From Sphingomonas endolithica (GTDB taxonomy: Bacteria > Pseudomonadota > Alphaproteobacteria > Sphingomonadales > Sphingomonadaceae), in NCBI RefSeq assembly GCF_025231525.1, contig NZ_CP103057.1:2435001-2499000 (forward strand): DNA of 64,000 bases, given 5' to 3'. Positions 55,984 through 64,000 of this stretch are shown here, in pieces (the stretch's first letter is position 1; each line of letters starts with the position of its first letter). A program made the position numbers and the translations under genes. The notes below the pieces were generated by a model that did not search any database, was not told the origin of the DNA, and saw only the letters and a list, made by a program, of their open reading frames with translations.

Positions 55984-56286
55984 CTAACCGGCCGGTAGCG
56001 TGCGTTCGTTGTCCGCGTCGTACACGCGCACGTCGCCTTGCAGGTGCGGTGCCCACCGCGATACGAAAGCCTCCGTTTCATCCGCACGCAGGTGCGCGGC
56101 GAGCGCTGCCTCGTCACGCCACCGCTCCGCCACCAGCAACCGCCCGGTCGCCGCGTCGAGCACGGCTGTGTCGTAGGACAGGTTGCCGCTACGCTTTCGC
56201 GTTACGGCCGCCAGGGCGCCCATCTCGGCGACGAAGCGCGCGAGGTCGGTAGGAGGCACGAAGAGGGTGCCGGTGACGATCAGCAT
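55984..56286 (-). CDS. Putative quinol monooxygenase (ABM domain)
   Basis: A 100-residue antibiotic-biosynthesis-monooxygenase fold protein (MLIVTGTLFVPPTDLARFVA ... GNLSYDTAVLDAATGRLLVAERWRDEAALAAHLRAD). Members act on quinols without cofactor or have unknown roles. It ends a two-gene minus-strand unit with the reductase upstream (28 bp). Confidence 0.85.
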   Translation of the reverse strand: MLIVTGTLFVPPTDLARFVAEMGALAAVTRKRSGNLSYDTAVLDAATGRLLVAERWRDEAALAAHLRADETEAFVSRWAPHLQGDVRVYDADNERTLPAG

Positions 56287-56314
56287 CTCAGACGCCTTTC
56301 TATCGCCCTCACGG

Positions 56315-57331
56315 TCACGCGACCGTCAGGACGATCTTGCCTTGGATACCACCCTTCGCCGCTCGCGTGTGGGCGGCCGCCGCATCCGCGAGCGGGAAGC
56401 GACTGTCGATCACCACCCGGACCGTCCCCTCGTCGAGCAGGCGGCCCGCTTCAGCAAGCTGCGCGCCGTTCGAGCGGACCTGGGTGGACGATACGGTGAT
56501 GCCACGCTCGCGCGCCGCGCCATGACCGGCGAAGCCGAGCGGGTTGACCAGGAACAGCCCACCGCCGGGTTTTAACATGCGCAACAACCGCTCCATGTTC
56601 GCGCCACCCACTGCGTCGACGACGAGGTCCGCATCGTGGATCACATCCTCGGCCGCCTCTTTGGTATAATCGACGAAGTGGTCGGCCCCGAGCTCGCGCA
56701 TCAGCTTTTCGTTCCTGCTCGACGCAACGGCGACGACCTGCGCCCCTTGCCATTTGGCGAGTTGGACGAGCAGGTGGCCGACCCCACCGCCGGCGCCGTT
56801 CACCACCACCGTCTTGCCTTCGAGCGGCACGGGCTCGTGGCGGGACGGCTGGAACGGATTAGGCGCGTCGTGTCCTACCGCGATCAGGAACTGCCAGGCG
56901 GTCAGCAGCGACATGGGTGCCGCCGCGGCTTCGACGTGATGGATGCCCAAAGGTTTGTGGGCCAGCTCCGTGGCGGCCACCCTGACATATTCGGCATAGG
57001 CATCGCTGCCCTTCATCAGGTCCTCGGGAAAGCGGACCATAGAGAACACCTCGTCGCCGACCGCGAACCCCGTCACGCCGTCGGCCACCGCCTCGACGAC
57101 GCCCGACACATCGGTGCCGATGATGATCGGGAACGCAGGGTGAGGCTGCCACTCCAGCGGCAGTGCCCGATAGCCGTCGCGCAGGTACAGGTCGGGCGGA
57201 TTGATCCCCACCGCGTGAACGCGGACCAGCACCTCTCCCGGCCCGATCGCTGGGCGGGGCGCCTCCTCGTAGCGTAGCATCTCGGGGCCGCCGAACGCGT
57301 GCAGTCGCACGGCCTTCATCACTTCGGTCAT
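56315..57331 (-). CDS. NADP-dependent zinc-type oxidoreductase (quinone oxidoreductase family)
   Basis: A medium-chain dehydrogenase/reductase of 338 aa. It has the QOR-type N-half (MKAVRLHAFGGPEMLRYEEA, VGINPPDLYLRDGY, IIIGTDVSGVVEAVADG) and the NADP Rossmann part (VNGAGGGVGHLLVQLAKWQGAQVVAVASS). No zinc ligands. ATG 57331 follows GGAGAGTGCG. It is divergent from the LysR gene 100 bp away. Confidence 0.9.
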   Translation of the reverse strand: MTEVMKAVRLHAFGGPEMLRYEEAPRPAIGPGEVLVRVHAVGINPPDLYLRDGYRALPLEWQPHPAFPIIIGTDVSGVVEAVADGVTGFAVGDEVFSMVRFPEDLMKGSDAYAEYVRVAATELAHKPLGIHHVEAAAAPMSLLTAWQFLIAVGHDAPNPFQPSRHEPVPLEGKTVVVNGAGGGVGHLLVQLAKWQGAQVVAVASSRNEKLMRELGADHFVDYTKEAAEDVIHDADLVVDAVGGANMERLLRMLKPGGGLFLVNPLGFAGHGAARERGITVSSTQVRSNGAQLAEAGRLLDEGTVRVVIDSRFPLADAAAAHTRAAKGGIQGKIVLTVA

Positions 57332-57431
57332 CGCACTCTCCATCGTCTCACCAAGCATGCACAAGATATGAGGGCGCATCTGGGTTGATAATGCGCGCCG
57401 AAGTCGCTTCAGTGTTGCCATGAAGGAACAG

Positions 57432-58334
57432 ATGGTACTGGAGCGGCTGACCGGCCTCATCGCCTTTGCGCGGGCGGGAACGTTGGGCAGCTACACCGCC
57501 GCGGGGCGGTCGCTGTCAATCTCGCCCTCCGCGATCAGCAAGAGCGTGCAGCGGCTCGAGAAACAGCTCGGCGTCCCGTTGTTCATGCGCACCACACGGT
57601 CGCTGACGCTTACCGCTGAGGGACGCGAACTCCACGGACGGGCGGTTCGGCTCCTGAGCGACGCGGACGAGATCGGGCAGGTCGCGGCTTCGGCGCGATC
57701 GGAACCGTCGGGCAGCTTGCGGATCGCGGCGTCGCTGCCGATCGGGGTGCATGTCATCGCGCCCGCACTGCCTGCGTTTCATCGGCAATACCCGAAGCTG
57801 TCGATCGATCTGCGGCTCAGCGATCGCTACGTCGATATGGTAGAAGAGGGCATCGACATTGCCGTCCGCATCGGCGACCTTGCAGACTCGCGGCTCCTCT
57901 CACGAACGCTCGCCCCGCTCCGCCTCTGCTGCTTTGCCTCCCCCGCCTATCTGGCGGAGCGTGGTACGCCGGCGCACCCGGATGACCTTGCCGCGCACGA
58001 CACGGTGACTCTCCGGTACCAGAGCACCGGGCAGCCGTTGCAATGGCCATTCCGCATCGGCGGCAAGATCATCGAGATCGTTCCCCCTTCCACGCTGACG
58101 ACGGACACCAGCGAGGCGCTTATCGCGATGCTCGCTGCCGGCGCCGGTATCGGCATGGGCGGGCCATTCGTCACCGCGCCTTACGTCGCCCGTGGCGAAC
58201 TGGTCCCGGTGCTGGGCGGCTTCGCCATGGAGCGGAATAGCATCACTGCGTTATGGCCGGAAAGTCGGCGGACGAACCCTGCCGTGCGAGCCACCCTGGA
58301 GATGCTGCAGGAGACGTTTGCTCAACGCCTATGA
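57432..58334 (+). CDS. LysR family transcriptional regulator
   Basis: A 300-residue LysR regulator; [45 protein letters not shown], effector domain from [25 protein letters not shown] 57432 has AAGGA a few bases upstream; an in-frame ATG at 57420 has none. Divergent from the quinone-oxidoreductase gene, its likely target. The following 231 bp (58335-58565) show no gene. Confidence 0.9.
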   Translation: MVLERLTGLIAFARAGTLGSYTAAGRSLSISPSAISKSVQRLEKQLGVPLFMRTTRSLTLTAEGRELHGRAVRLLSDADEIGQVAASARSEPSGSLRIAASLPIGVHVIAPALPAFHRQYPKLSIDLRLSDRYVDMVEEGIDIAVRIGDLADSRLLSRTLAPLRLCCFASPAYLAERGTPAHPDDLAAHDTVTLRYQSTGQPLQWPFRIGGKIIEIVPPSTLTTDTSEALIAMLAAGAGIGMGGPFVTAPYVARGELVPVLGGFAMERNSITALWPESRRTNPAVRATLEMLQETFAQRL

Positions 58335-58565
58335 AGCGTTCGCGAAACGGCAGCATCAGACGGAGCAGTGGGATCCGTAGCGTTCGACCCGGACATACAA
58401 GCCGACCCGCCGGCCCGCCCCGAAACCAGCCCGTCGTCAGCAACCATCCAACACGTCCCTGGCATCGGCCGCGGGGCGTCGTCCTTTCCGCGTTAAAGCG
58501 GAAACGACCGATCAGATCGGGTGGGACCCAACAGTTCAGTGCGCTGTCGCGATCGCGCGCGCCGC

Positions 58566-59720
58566 CTAGAACCCGATGTCGCCCGCAGCGAATTTCTGAT
58601 CGCGCTCGGCAAGCTCGAGCTCGTCCGCTGGGCACATCATCGACATCCCCTCACTTGCCGCCCGCTCCTGCACTTCTTCGACAAAGGATCGCAGCCCATC
58701 CTCATAGTGCCGGAAGGCTGCGGCATGATCGGCGGAATGTTGCTCCAGCGCGGCCGCTAGACGCCCCGCCCCGATGATCGCCATGGAGCCGCCAAAGCCC
58801 GCGAGCGGCGAGACACAATAGCCTGCGTCGCCGACCAGCGTGGCGCGCCCGCGCGACCAGCTCGGCATCCTGATCTGGTTGATCCGGTCAAAGTAGAAGT
58901 CGTCGTCACCGGACGTGGCGGCGAGCATCGCCGGCACCTTCCAGCCGAGCTTGTCGAACCGTTCGTGGATCAGGCGGCGCTGCTGCGCTCGGTCGCGATA
59001 ATCATAGTCGATCTCCCCCTCTGTCCGAAAACCAAACCCGATGTCGGTCCGGTCGTCATAGCCATTCAGCATCGCCATCCGACCGGGGGGGCTGAAGACC
59101 TCGGATACGTTTGCAGACAACAGCCCCGTCTGTGCCACCACCTTCAAGAAGAAGTAGCCACCCATGAAGTAGGTGAATTGCTCGCCGTCGCCAAAGAGCA
59201 GCTTGCGCGTGTTCGACCGGTTGCCGTCGCACCCGAAGACCAAGGCAAAATCCCGTCGCTCGCCATCGTTGAAGGTGGCCGACACGGCGTCCGCCCCCTC
59301 CTCCAGGCGATCGATCGACCGGCCGAACAACAGCTCGACGTCGCTTGCCACCCCGCCGAACAGGATGTCCAAAAGATCGTCGCGGTGGATCTCGTACCGT
59401 TCGTTTCCTGGCTGATCGTCGCCCACCGTCCCCAAGGTCATGCCGGCCTCGTTCTTGAACTCGAAGCGGCGCGGCGGCAGTGCCTTGGCGCGCACCGCGT
59501 CGGCGAGACCCATGCGGGCCAGAATGTCGATCGTCTCGCCTTCGATATCGACCGGGGTTCCTCCCCGCCGAAGCCCCTTCGCCACCTCGACGACGGTGAC
59601 GCGATAGCCAAGCCGGTTCAACCAATATGCAGACGCGAGACCAGCGAAACTGGCGCCGCTGACGAGCACGGCTTGATTGCGGGCTTCGATCGGCGCCGGC
59701 TTGATGGTTGACGAAGTCAT
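58566..59720 (-). CDS. FAD-dependent oxidoreductase / monooxygenase
   Basis: A 384-residue PHBH-fold flavoprotein. The FAD motif is SGASFAGLASAYWL (VSGAS-FAG, a variant of GxGxxG seen in this subgroup), with FGCDGNRSNTRKLLFGD as DG motif and TLVGDAGYCVSPLAGFGGSMAI as GD motif. ATG 59720 fits the family start; the frame upstream overlaps the divergent tetR and is not real. Probably repressed by that TetR. Confidence 0.88.
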   Translation of the reverse strand: MTSSTIKPAPIEARNQAVLVSGASFAGLASAYWLNRLGYRVTVVEVAKGLRRGGTPVDIEGETIDILARMGLADAVRAKALPPRRFEFKNEAGMTLGTVGDDQPGNERYEIHRDDLLDILFGGVASDVELLFGRSIDRLEEGADAVSATFNDGERRDFALVFGCDGNRSNTRKLLFGDGEQFTYFMGGYFFLKVVAQTGLLSANVSEVFSPPGRMAMLNGYDDRTDIGFGFRTEGEIDYDYRDRAQQRRLIHERFDKLGWKVPAMLAATSGDDDFYFDRINQIRMPSWSRGRATLVGDAGYCVSPLAGFGGSMAIIGAGRLAAALEQHSADHAAAFRHYEDGLRSFVEEVQERAASEGMSMMCPADELELAERDQKFAAGDIGF

Positions 59721-59746
59721 GGAAAAGGTCCCCAAAGTGGATGAAC

Positions 59747-59776
59747 CCCATACATGTACTGGGTATATATAAGTAC
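59747..59776. promoter_or_regulatory. Candidate TetR operator between divergent genes
   Basis: CCCA-TACATGTA-C-TGGG (59747-59763) is a near-palindrome with one asymmetric base, and GTACT (59756-59760) / AGTAC (59772-59776) are a second inverted pair. TATATA between them could be a -10 element. The gap between the two start codons is only 63 bp. Confidence 0.45.
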
Positions 59777-59783
59777 GCAAGCC

Positions 59784-60434
59784 ATGAAGGATCGAATTCT
59801 GGATCGAAGAACCCGCAAGCGCCTGGCGACACGCCAGGCAATTTCCGACGTTGCCACGCGCCTGTTCATGGAGCGCGGCTTCGACCAGGTGACGATCGAC
59901 GAGATCGCGGAAGCAGCCGACGTCGGACGCATGACGGTGTTCAACCATTTCCCGCGCAAGGAGGACATGTTCTTCGACCGCGAACAGGAGGGGCATGATC
60001 TGGCGTTCGACGCCATCCGATCGCGCGCACCCAGCACATCGCCGATCCAGGCACTGGGGGCGCTTGCGCACCAGATGGTCGAACAGCGCCTGAAGGCTTT
60101 CCCGCTGTTCACGGACACGCGAAGGTTCGTCGAGACGGCGCAGGCCAGCGAGGCGTTGAAAGCTCGGGCGCGGCAGATGCGCGACGACTTCGTGCGCGCG
60201 TTGGCCGGCGTGTTGGCAGAGGGGGTGGGCCGCTCCGCTGATGATCCCGAGGCCGCCCTTGCAGCGGCACTGATCGCCGCGACATGGAGTATCGCGTTTA
60301 CGCGGGCGCACACCGAACTGAGTGACACCGGCAACGTCGAGGCGGCAAAAGACATCTTCTTGCGCCTGATCGACCGGGGGGTTGTGGGTACGCATGCTGC
60401 ATTGGAAGGAACGCCGTTACTAGAGGTCGTTTGA
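59784..60434 (+). CDS. TetR/AcrR family transcriptional regulator
   Basis: A 216-residue repressor with HTH TRQAISDVATRLFMERGFDQVTIDEIAEAADVGRMTVFNHFPRKEDMFF. The C-terminal helical domain is of the MftR/AcrR-C type. ATG 59784 gives MKDRILDRRTRKR; the longer frame would run through the presumed operator. Divergent from the FAD oxidoreductase gene. Confidence 0.9.
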   Translation: MKDRILDRRTRKRLATRQAISDVATRLFMERGFDQVTIDEIAEAADVGRMTVFNHFPRKEDMFFDREQEGHDLAFDAIRSRAPSTSPIQALGALAHQMVEQRLKAFPLFTDTRRFVETAQASEALKARARQMRDDFVRALAGVLAEGVGRSADDPEAALAAALIAATWSIAFTRAHTELSDTGNVEAAKDIFLRLIDRGVVGTHAALEGTPLLEVV

Positions 60435-60537
60435 CCCAAAATCCGGAAGATCAGCGCGAGCTTGTTACCTCCGCTTAGCCGCTGAGCCGCCCCTTCCTTA
60501 GTTATCGAACCTGTTGCCAAGTGCTGATCGCCTACTA

Positions 60538-60551
60538 TGGTAGCGCTCTCA
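60538..60551. promoter_or_regulatory. LacI-type operator-like site upstream of GH9
   Basis: TGGTAGCGCTCTCA is centred on the palindrome AGCGCT with matching outer TG/CA. It resembles the operators of LacI/GalR sugar repressors in alphaproteobacteria. It ends 29 bp before the GH9 start codon, where it could block transcription until a sugar inducer is present. Confidence 0.5.
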
Positions 60552-60580
60552 AAAAGAAGAAGTATCAGAGAGGATTGTCG

Positions 60581-63100
60581 ATGCCCTTAGCTCGTAAGGC
60601 CCTGTTTGCAGCCGTGCTTATGGCTTCGGCGGTGCCGGTATCGGCCCAGACGGCGCTGCGTCTCGACCGTGCCGACTATTTCGAAGCACCGGGCGTCAAT
60701 TGGCTCGTGTTCTCGAACGTCAACGAAGGCCTTTTTGCCGATGCCAAGATCAGCGGCGTCGAGTTGATTCAACAGGGCGTGCGCACGGCCACCAACGGCG
60801 ATGTCCGCCTGGCCGCCACTCCGGGGCAATGGGATCCCGCGGCCGCCTTCGTCAGCCGCCGCGTGGACAAGGCCGCCGGCGTGATCGAAGCGATCATGAA
60901 ATATCCCGACTTCCAGTACACCGTACGTGCGGAGCGGCGCGGCGGAACGGTGGTGCTGTCCGTGATTCTGGATCAGCCGCTCCCCGCGGCGCAGGTCGGC
61001 AAAGCCGGGCTCAACCTAGAGTTCGTGCCCTCCGCCTATTTCCACCACAGCTACACCGTCGATAGCAAACCTGCCCTTTTTCCGCGCTATCCCGCCGATG
61101 CGATGGTGCTTACGCCGGAGCGCAATCTCGCAAGCGGTCGCAGCGACGGCCCCGGCGCCGAGCCGCTTCCCTTCGCCACCGGTCGCAGCCTGTTGCTCTC
61201 GCCCGAGGATCCGTCGCGGCGCGTCGGCATCTCGACGCGCGAGGGCAGCCTTTCGCTGTTCGACGGGCGCAATCAGGCGCAAAATGGCTGGTTCGTGGTG
61301 CGCCAATTGCTGCCGGCGGGGCGCACCGGCCGTGTGCTCGAATGGACTCTCGACGCGAACAGCGTGCCCGGCTGGCTCAGGCCGCCGGTCATCGGCCACT
61401 CTCAGATCGGCTACACGCCCGCCAGCGCGAAAGTCGCCACCATCGAACTGGACCGCGATGATCGCCGCACGCTGCAGCCGCGCCTGCTCAAGCTCGACAG
61501 CACGGGCCGGTTCGCACCGGTCGGCACCACTCCGGCACGCGCGTGGGGCAACTACCTACGCTACCGCTACGTGCAGCTGGACTTCAGTAAGGTGACGACC
61601 CCCGGCACCTACGCCATCGAATATGGCGTTACGCGCACCGCGCCTTTCCCGATCGACGCCGGCGTTCTGCAGAACGTCTGGAACCTGACCAACGACGTCT
61701 ATTTCCCAATCGCGATGGACCATGTCGTGGCGAACGAGGCGTACCGCGTGTGGCATGGCGATCCCCATCGCGACGATGCCCGCCAAGCGCCGCTGAACCA
61801 TGAACATATCGACCTGTACCGTCAGGGCCCGACCACCGACACGCCGTTCAAGCCCGGCGAGCATATTCCCGGGCTGGCGGTCGGCGGTTGGCTCGATGCC
61901 GGCGATTTCGATATCCGCACCCAGACCCAATATCAGGTCGTGCGTCAGCTTGTTGACGCATGGGAAACCTTCGGCATCGACCGCGATACTGTGTCGGTCG
62001 ATTGGCGGGCGCGGCAGGTCGAGATGCATGTACCCGACGGCACGCCCGACATCCTGCAGCAGATCCGCCACGGCAGCATGCAGTTGCTCGCGCAATACGA
62101 AGCGGTCGGCCATGCCATCCACGGCATCGTCGAGCCTGATGTCGGCCAGTACACGCACCTCGGCGACGCGGCGAGCAAGACCGACGGGCTGGTCTACGAC
62201 TCGAAGCTGAAGCCGTATGAGCGCTCCTACGACAAGCAGGGCGAGCGCAGCGGGACGCCCGACGACCGCTGGGCTTTCACCAGCAAGGCCTCTGCGCTCG
62301 ATTACGGCTCGGCCGCCGCGCTCGCCGCCACCTATCGCGCCTGGAAGGATCGCGATCCCTCCTTCGCCAAGCACTGCCTGGAATTAGCGCAATCGATCTG
62401 GACGGACGAGCACAGCCACGCGCCGGATCTGTTCAAGCATGGCAACACGACAGGCGGCCCCATAGAGGTCGAGGAGTTCACGGCCGCGGTGGAGTTGCTC
62501 GCCTCCACGCGCGACCAACAATATGCCGACCGGGTTCAGGCCCTCACCCCAACAATGCTGCGTAGCTTCGCCTCCACCGCGACCACGACGGCACAGGCCA
62601 TCCCGTACATGCCGGCCAGCTACCGCGCCGCACTCGAGCCCGCCGTGCGCGCGTGGGCGACTAAGGCGCAAGCAGCCTTAAAGGAAAACCCCTTCGGGGT
62701 GCCGATCACGACCGGCGGCTGGGCAGGCAGCGGCGCGGTGCTGAACTTCGGACTTACCGGGTACGCGCTCAACCGGGCCTTTCCCGACTTGGTCGACGTG
62801 GCACCGGTCATGCGGGCGCTCGACTTCCTGCACGGGCACCACCCAGCTTCGGACCGCTCCTTTGTGTCCGGCGTGGGTGCCGTGTCCAAGGAAGTGGCCT
62901 ATGGCAGCAACCGCGCAGATTTCTCCTTCATCCCCGGCGGAGTCGTGCCGGGCGTCCTGCTCCTCAAGCCCGACTATCCCGAGAACCGCGACGATTGGCC
63001 GTTCTTCTGGGGCGAGAACGAATATGTCGTTCCTGAGGGTGCCATGTACATCGCGCTTGCCAACGCCGGAGCACGGCTAGCGCGTGATCTCGCCAAATAG
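60581..63100 (+). CDS. Secreted glycoside hydrolase family 9 protein (cellulase-type, with N-terminal Ig-like domain)
   Basis: An 839-residue exported glycosidase. ATG 60581 follows GAGAGGATTGTCG and gives the signal peptide MPLARKALFAAVLMASAVPVSA|Q. An N-terminal beta-sandwich (~residues 25-300) precedes a CelD-like Ig domain (SQIGYTPASAKVATIELD) and the GH9 barrel, with the catalytic DAGD near residue 435 (GGWLDAGDFDIRTQ) and the acid Glu in FFWGENEYVVPEGAMYIALANA near 809. Family members attack beta-1,4-glucans, xyloglucan or glucosamine chains. A LacI-like operator upstream suggests sugar induction. Confidence 0.92.
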   Translation: MPLARKALFAAVLMASAVPVSAQTALRLDRADYFEAPGVNWLVFSNVNEGLFADAKISGVELIQQGVRTATNGDVRLAATPGQWDPAAAFVSRRVDKAAGVIEAIMKYPDFQYTVRAERRGGTVVLSVILDQPLPAAQVGKAGLNLEFVPSAYFHHSYTVDSKPALFPRYPADAMVLTPERNLASGRSDGPGAEPLPFATGRSLLLSPEDPSRRVGISTREGSLSLFDGRNQAQNGWFVVRQLLPAGRTGRVLEWTLDANSVPGWLRPPVIGHSQIGYTPASAKVATIELDRDDRRTLQPRLLKLDSTGRFAPVGTTPARAWGNYLRYRYVQLDFSKVTTPGTYAIEYGVTRTAPFPIDAGVLQNVWNLTNDVYFPIAMDHVVANEAYRVWHGDPHRDDARQAPLNHEHIDLYRQGPTTDTPFKPGEHIPGLAVGGWLDAGDFDIRTQTQYQVVRQLVDAWETFGIDRDTVSVDWRARQVEMHVPDGTPDILQQIRHGSMQLLAQYEAVGHAIHGIVEPDVGQYTHLGDAASKTDGLVYDSKLKPYERSYDKQGERSGTPDDRWAFTSKASALDYGSAAALAATYRAWKDRDPSFAKHCLELAQSIWTDEHSHAPDLFKHGNTTGGPIEVEEFTAAVELLASTRDQQYADRVQALTPTMLRSFASTATTTAQAIPYMPASYRAALEPAVRAWATKAQAALKENPFGVPITTGGWAGSGAVLNFGLTGYALNRAFPDLVDVAPVMRALDFLHGHHPASDRSFVSGVGAVSKEVAYGSNRADFSFIPGGVVPGVLLLKPDYPENRDDWPFFWGENEYVVPEGAMYIALANAGARLARDLAK

Positions 63101-63235
63101 ATCGCCTGCCGAGGAAGACGCCTGGATAACGGGGATTAGCGACTTCCGCTTCTGCCGTCTGCATCGCCTCGTCAAACCATCCTGCGCCCGCCCCACAGCT
63201 TGACCGACCGAAGCGGCATCGACGACAAGGCGGTC

Positions 63236-63379
63236 ATGGTGGGCCGCAAGAGATCTGGACCGAAGCCCAAGGCAACCACCCCCGCGCCCGAGGTGGCCGC
63301 CTGGAAACGGTGGCTAGGCGCTGTCTTTATCGTGGTGTGCGGCTGCGGGTCCGCCAGTTGGGCGTCCATGACCTCCTAG
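63236..63379 (+). CDS. Small putative membrane peptide (47 aa)
   Basis: ATG 63236 with AAGG upstream opens a 47-codon frame: a basic start (MVGRKRSGPKPKATTPAPE) followed by one hydrophobic stretch (WLGAVFIVVCGCGSASWASM). It ends 5 bp before the next membrane ORF. No family recognised; it may be a chance frame. Confidence 0.35.
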   Translation: MVGRKRSGPKPKATTPAPEVAAWKRWLGAVFIVVCGCGSASWASMTS

Positions 63380-63384
63380 CCTGG

Positions 63385-63720
63385 ATGTCCGCGCTTCGTG
63401 CACGCGAAGGCACGATCGAAGTGGCAAGCGCGCTTCTCGGGTTTGCGCCGTTAGGCTTAGGCATCGCTGCGTTTGGCGCACTGCTGATTATCCCGGCGGC
63501 GGGCGGGTGGCGCGAGGCCGTAGCGTGGGCTACCTTTGTCGCGGCGCTTGTACTGTCGATTGCCGGTATACTACTCGGGACGGTCGGCAGCTTCGGCGTG
63601 ACGGCGGTGATGCGTCATCATGGCTACCATGTCTGCCACGTGTGGCGGGGCACACGCATGTCAGTTACCACATGGACGGCGCGCGGCCGCGCCTGCGCCA
63701 ACAAGGATGATGATGGCTGA
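63385..63720 (+). CDS. Hypothetical membrane protein
   Basis: A 111-residue protein with two clear transmembrane segments (ASALLGFAPLGLGIAAFGAL and AVAWATFVAALVLSIAGILL) and a Cys/His-containing C-terminal tail (HHGYHVCHVWRGTRM ... CANKDDDG). The tail after two helices is a shape seen in small sphingomonad membrane proteins, but no domain is recognised. The start is uncertain because no good ribosome-binding site precedes 63385. Confidence 0.5.
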   Translation: MSALRAREGTIEVASALLGFAPLGLGIAAFGALLIIPAAGGWREAVAWATFVAALVLSIAGILLGTVGSFGVTAVMRHHGYHVCHVWRGTRMSVTTWTARGRACANKDDDG

Positions 63721-63856
63721 GCATTATAACGCTCCACTCCAAACGGCATCCGAGCGACGCGCCGGCCTACCGCGAAACTCAGGTTCAAAAGGCCGTATCA
63801 GCACCGACACCGAGCCTTACGGTCGATCTCTTCGCGATCACTACGGCCGTATTTAG
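63713..63856 (+). CDS. Small hypothetical protein (47 aa)
   Basis: AAGGATGATG precedes ATG 63713, and the start overlaps the stop of the preceding ORF. The product (MAEHYNAPLQTASERRAGLP ... YGRSLRDHYGRI) is charged and soluble. No family recognised. The overlap and ribosome-binding site are the only support. Confidence 0.3.
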   Translation: MAEHYNAPLQTASERRAGLPRNSGSKGRISTDTEPYGRSLRDHYGRI

Positions 63857-63947
63857 CAACAGAAAAGAGGCTGTGGATCGGCCGTCGCGGCGACGATTGA
63901 GGCCCGCCCCTCTGCCGTACCCGTCGCTACTGCGCTAACGCGCGACG

Positions 63948-64000
63948 ATGGCAAAGAAGAAGCGTTTCCTGACCGCGACAATGACCGACGGCTACGTGAA
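63948..64000 (+). CDS. 5' end of an unidentified gene
   Basis: ATG 63948 begins MAKKKRFLTATMTDGYV and stays open to the window edge. Only 17 codons are visible, so neither function nor reality of the gene can be judged. No clear ribosome-binding site is seen. Confidence 0.25.
   Translation, partial: MAKKKRFLTATMTDGYV

Noticed and set aside
55841..55987. Frame starting MPTIVAFMPQQRLS, resembling a tautomerase start
   Set aside because: The likeness ends after a few residues and the rest is Arg-rich without pattern; too weak to call a relic.

Overview
The window is 64 kb of GC-rich chromosome from what looks like an alphaproteobacterium of the Sphingomonas type. This is inferred from gene content and codon use, not from a marker gene. 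Supporting signs are many TonB-dependent receptors, dense ATGA-type gene overlaps, an OhrR/Ohr pair, a FadN-type beta-oxidation fusion and palindromic dispersed repeats common in this group. I found no rRNA, tRNA, CRISPR array, prophage or transposase.

Layout. 1-3.8 kb: the 3' end of an IlvD/Edd sugar-acid dehydratase converges on a secreted GH31 glycosidase, with a hairpin terminator between them. 3.9-15.9 kb: a cobalamin locus. cobU is divergent from a cobalamin riboswitch that leads an eleven-gene run btuB-cobD-cobO-btuF-btuC-btuD-cbiB-cobQ-cobT-cobS-cobC. Every junction is a short start/stop overlap. Corrin-ring synthesis genes are absent from the window, so the locus reads as corrinoid uptake, adenosylation, and nucleotide-loop salvage. 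Two unrelated palindromic repeats sit in frame inside cobD and in the leader of btuF. 15.9-23.7 kb: ohrR/ohr, a FrnE-like DsbA protein, a small protein, an ATP-dependent DNA ligase, a hemerythrin protein with a histone-H1-like linker, and a short Mfd paralogue.

23.9-36.4 kb: a FAD monooxygenase, then a probable minus-strand operon (M19 dipeptidase, DUF1611/DgcN-like D-glutamate N-acetyltransferase, serine beta-lactamase-fold hydrolase, CocE/NonD hydrolase). This operon is divergent from a TonB receptor, and both promoters carry the same 11-bp motif. It looks like a system for importing and degrading D-amino-acid-containing peptides. An M61 protease and an epimerase-like oxidoreductase follow. 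36.6-44.2 kb: thiolase plus FadN-type protein, a small conserved protein, then a three-gene set (32-aa membrane peptide, M48 lipoprotein protease, phytase-like esterase) and a DUF1206 membrane protein.

44.2-60.4 kb: a patchwork of oxidoreductases and hydrolases, each beside a divergent LysR or TetR regulator. It shows gene decay: a frameshifted SDR, an alcohol dehydrogenase with a shifted C-terminus, a PhoK-like alkaline phosphatase relic and a TetR relic. 60.5-64 kb: a secreted GH9 glycosidase with a LacI-type operator, then small uncharacterised membrane ORFs and the first codons of a gene that runs off the window.
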